Assembly (NCBI GenBank): GCA_937916405.1
Contig: CALFUF010000021.1
Coordinates: forward strand, 1-12,235
Source: an uncultured Prevotella sp.
Lineage (GTDB): Bacteria > Bacteroidota > Bacteroidia > Bacteroidales > Bacteroidaceae
Length of the DNA: 12,235 nucleotides
Direction: 5' to 3'
Shown: positions 11,038 to 12,235 of the stretch, piece after piece
How the letters are laid out: each line of letters starts with the position of its first letter
Numbering within the stretch: the first letter of the stretch is position 1
Translations under genes and position numbers: made by a program
The notes under the pieces: model-generated
What the model was told of the DNA's origin: nothing
Database searches by the model: none
Seen by the model: only the letters and a program-made list of their open reading frames with translations

Positions 11038-12235
11038 CAGTCTGCTCTTAATGCCTCTATGGGGCGGATTCGTGATGCTTTATAGGCTGGGATCAGTCCT
11101 GCGATGGTTCCTGCGATGACCATCACCATGGTAGCCTCGAAACAGACATCGAGTCCCACGGTGGGGTTCAGGAACATCGTCGCCCTGAACAGTCCCGTAT
11201 CAATGGTGTCATGTCCTATTGTCGCATCCATATACTCATTGGCACATACACCCAGTACCATTCCTATATATCCAAAAAAAGTGGTAATGATGACACTCTC
11301 CACGATAATCAAGCGGAGGATGCTCCATGGTCTGGCGCCGATCGCCTTGCGGATGCCGAACTCATGGGTCCGTTCCTTGACCGTTATCAGCATGATGTTC
11401 GACACACCCACGATACCACTTAATAAGGTAAACAATCCCACGATCCACAATGCCGTGCGGATAATACTGATACCCTGTTGCATCTGGAGATTCTGCGTAT
11501 AACGGTTCCACAACCAGATAGCACTCTCATCCTCAGGGTGAGCCTGGTGGTTGGCATTGATACGACGGCGGTAGCCCTCCTCAAAGTCCTCGTTCGCCTT
11601 CTGCGTGTTCAGTCCATGGAAGGTAAACTCGATATTTCCAGCATCATCCGTATTGGCACCATAGATACTCTTGATAGCGGAATAAGCGGAGAATGCCGTC
11701 GCCTGCTCATCCTCATCATCCTTATAGATACCTACTACTTGGAACATGAAGTTATTCACCTTCACATGTTGTCCCAATAACGAGCGATAGCCTTTGGGAG
11801 CAAGTTCCTTCGCCTGCTTATTGCTCAGCACCAGCACCTTACGCTTCGCCTGCTGGTCGATATCGTTGATAAACCGTCCTTCCAGCATCTCCATCTTGTC
11901 AATCTTCGGATGGTTAGGATAGACACCAAGGACGGTCGTATTGAGGTATTCCTGGTTGTTGGAGATGGTTGCCGAGATACTATAGCGCGCACCCACCTCG
12001 TCAATATTCTCACCAAACTCCTCATCCGTTACCTCGACATCCCTTGTCTGCAGACGGATATAACGACCCTCCTTCATACCCTGATAGGGTTTGGTTGTCT
12101 GACCGCCAAAGACGACCATCGAGTTAGACAGGAAACGCTCGCTCTGTTGCAGGTTGGCATTGATCAGTCCGTTACCAGCTCCCAACAGGACGATGAGCAT
12201 GAAGATACCCCATGCCACAGCGAAACCTGTCAGTC
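11037..12235 (-). CDS. MacB/FtsX-type ABC transporter permease (first of two), 5' end outside window
   Basis: The frame stays open to the right edge. The GTG at 12216-12218 is an internal valine, because the residues before it (LTGFA) align with the FLTGFG segment of the second permease, so about 25 to 30 residues are missing. 398 residues are visible. WGIFMLIVLLGAGNGL is the first helix, followed by a periplasmic core including GGQTTKPYQGMKEGRY (the second permease has QQTTKPYKGFRKGRW in the same place). FTLLSGIVGVSNIMLITVKERTHEFGIRKAIGARPWSI then marks helix 2 and the coupling loop, with two more helices and an end in LIPAYKASRIRPIEALRAD. The two permeases are clearly paralogous but well diverged, so they probably form a heterodimer on a separate ATPase that should lie further right. 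Confidence 0.9.
   Translation of the reverse strand, partial: LTGFAVAWGIFMLIVLLGAGNGLINANLQQSERFLSNSMVVFGGQTTKPYQGMKEGRYIRLQTRDVEVTDEEFGENIDEVGARYSISATISNNQEYLNTTVLGVYPNHPKIDKMEMLEGRFINDIDQQAKRKVLVLSNKQAKELAPKGYRSLLGQHVKVNNFMFQVVGIYKDDEDEQATAFSAYSAIKSIYGANTDDAGNIEFTFHGLNTQKANEDFEEGYRRRINANHQAHPEDESAIWLWNRYTQNLQMQQGISIIRTALWIVGLFTLLSGIVGVSNIMLITVKERTHEFGIRKAIGARPWSILRLIIVESVIITTFFGYIGMVLGVCANEYMDATIGHDTIDTGLFRATMFLNPTVGLDVCFEATMVMVIAGTIAGLIPAYKASRIRPIEALRAD

Noticed and set aside
12216..12218. GTG as start codon of the first permease
   Set aside because: The residues before it continue the FLTGFG-VAWGIF alignment with the second permease, so the gene simply runs off the window.

Overview
The window looks like chromosomal DNA of a Bacteroidales bacterium, most likely Prevotella or a close relative. 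This rests on promoters of the Bacteroidetes type (TTTG, about 20 nt, TAnnTTTG), few Shine-Dalgarno sequences, a lipoprotein with an acidic SDDDD stretch after its lipobox cysteine, secreted glycosidases for pectin side chains (GH43, GH53), and a short C-terminal tail on the GH53 enzyme of a kind common in Prevotella secreted proteins. The genus is an inference.

Layout. 1-887: 3' part of a GH43 arabinanase gene. 891-1459: rplS (ribosomal protein L19) with its own promoter, an approximately 95-nt leader and a strong terminator shared with the opposite strand. 1458-2613 (minus): a BASS-family sodium-coupled transporter followed by a small hypothetical protein, driven by a promoter so close to the start codon that the mRNA may be leaderless. 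2640-3310: about 670 bp without a credible gene, packed with palindromes. 3318-3731 (minus): a small surface-type lipoprotein. 3769-4055 (minus): a complete non-coding transcription unit (promoter, folded rod-like core, terminator), possibly a 6S-like RNA. 4200-4347: stacked promoter elements leading to 4363-5559, a stand-alone AICAR transformylase (purH C-terminal domain only). 5569-5865: a G/C-rich inverted repeat with one arm inside the reading frame of a small basic protein. 5892-7235: a GH53 endo-galactanase. 7308-12235 (minus): a tripartite ABC efflux operon read right to left as permease, permease, MacA-like adaptor, TolC-like outer-membrane channel. The first permease runs off the right edge and the ATPase is presumably beyond it.

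How the parts relate. GH43 and GH53 would cut arabinan and galactan side chains of rhamnogalacturonan I outside the cytoplasm, but no SusC/SusD pair or regulator is visible, so this is not a recognisable polysaccharide-utilisation locus. The efflux genes are tightly coupled (1-nt overlap, 19-nt and 3-nt gaps) and form one operon.

The most unusual part is the AT-rich segment between two copies of an 86-bp promoter module (2604-2689 and 4262-4347; 79 of 86 positions identical, opposite orientation, both firing outward into BASS and purH). It encloses the palindrome arrays, the lipoprotein and the ncRNA unit. Other points are a 9-bp tandem repeat encoding the hydrophobic core of the TolC signal peptide, and a palindromic repeat arm translated in frame at 5648-5677.
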